Origin: Planctomycetaceae bacterium UBA969
GTDB taxonomy: Bacteria > Planctomycetota > Planctomycetia > Gemmatales > Gemmataceae
Assembly: GCA_002303765.1 (NCBI GenBank)
Contig: DBCB01000180.1
Location: 1-25,594 of the forward strand
Direction of reading: 5' to 3'
DNA length: 25,594 nt
How positions within the stretch are numbered: the stretch's first letter is position 1; every line of letters begins with the position of its first letter. The notes beneath the pieces are model-generated. The model saw only the letters and a list, made by a program, of their open reading frames with translations, was not told the DNA's origin and did not search any database. The position numbers were made by a program, and so were the translations under genes. Positions 25,350 through 25,594 of this stretch are shown one piece after another.

Positions 25350-25594
25350 TGAAGAAGGTAAGGGCTGTGTATTCTAAAGAGTTCAAAGTATCAACAATAA
25401 GAATGATGGAAAGCAAAGGTATGAGTGCTAAAGAGTTGGAAGAGTCATTGGGGGTACCAGCGCATACTATTCGCCAATGGCGTCGCCAAATTACCGCAGA
25501 AGGGCCAGAATCATTCACAGGTAAGGGTCGAATGAACGAGAAGGATGCCGAGATAGCCAGACTGAGGTTAGAGAATCGAAGGTTGCTGGCAGAG
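25350..25594 (+). CDS. IS3-family transposase OrfA (partial, runs off window)
   Basis: The first 81 codons are visible. The N-terminal part (about residues 5-50) is a helix-turn-helix of the IS3/IS911 OrfA type: KEFKVSTIRMMES, then KELEESLGVPAHTIRQWRRQ. It is followed by a conserved linker (GRMNEKDAEIARLRLEN) and the start of a leucine zipper used for dimerisation. OrfA is normally about 90-110 residues and is followed by OrfB, the DDE integrase, expressed partly by a programmed -1 frameshift; that part is outside the window. The gene binds the IS ends and, as OrfAB, catalyses transposition. It is the probable cause of the 5' loss of the neighbouring repeat gene. Confidence 0.93.

Larger units (their letters stand above)
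25282..25594 (+). mobile_element. IS3-family insertion sequence, left part (continues beyond window)
   Basis: The DNA from roughly 25282 to the window end is AT-richer than the flanking repeat gene and carries a transposase OrfA. The exact left end is not resolved; I cannot identify the terminal inverted repeat without the other end. The boundary is placed where the frame of the repeat gene stops looking native. Confidence 0.6.

Overview
The window looks like a piece of a planctomycete genome, probably Gemmataceae-like (the lineage is inferred). The main evidence is the gene families. There is an adjacent pair of a PSCyt1/DUF1549/DUF1553 protein and a Tat-exported DUF1501 protein, three formylglycine-type sulfatases in a row, a PQQ-like propeller protein on a membrane anchor, and CxxCH motifs in otherwise non-cytochrome proteins. 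Most genes have AT-leaning composition; the 60 bases from 12601 contain 25 G/C by hand count. Most have a readable Shine-Dalgarno and a Sec or Tat leader, so most of this region encodes exported proteins.

Layout. 1-2627 (+): the 3' part of an unrecognised gene, then a membrane-anchored PQQ/BamB-like propeller protein. 2629-6056 (-): a probable operon, in transcription order DJ-1/PfpI-like protein, Tat-exported sugar-phosphate isomerase/epimerase-like protein, and a tandem metallo-beta-lactamase-fold protein. The DJ-1 stop and the isomerase start overlap (TAATG). 6177-19477 (+), continuing to 22234: a DUF4185-like propeller protein, three sulfatases, a squalene-cyclase-like protein carrying CxxCH, the PSCyt1/DUF1549/DUF1553 plus DUF1501 pair, a 6-phosphogluconolactonase-like propeller protein, and a 908-residue multidomain exported protein with a LamG-like C-terminus. 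As a working inference this is an extracytoplasmic locus for taking apart sulfated or otherwise decorated polysaccharide. No glycoside hydrolase or lyase is recognisable with confidence, so the substrate cannot be named.

22235-25594 is a genome-rearrangement scar. About 310 bases (22458-22771) are a decayed second copy of the lactonase 3' end, the spacer and the start of the 908-residue gene, at a constant offset of 3194 bases. This copy has a nonsense mutation and an in-frame 183-base deletion. It ends abruptly in a GC-rich segment (37 of 60 G/C in the 60 bases from 23401). That segment holds a minus-strand gene for a CxxCH protein with about 23-residue leucine-rich-like repeats. The gene is damaged at three places: its C-terminus runs into the duplicated sequence, it has a frameshift near 24607, and its 5' end is lost next to an IS3-family element whose OrfA begins at 25350 and runs off the window.

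No RNA genes or CRISPR arrays were seen. I found no convincing new defence or signalling system. The most unusual points are the duplicated and interrupted 3' region, the tandem metallo-beta-lactamase protein with a degenerate first metal site, the CxxCH-bearing cyclase-like protein, and the shared lysine-rich tails of the three sulfatases.
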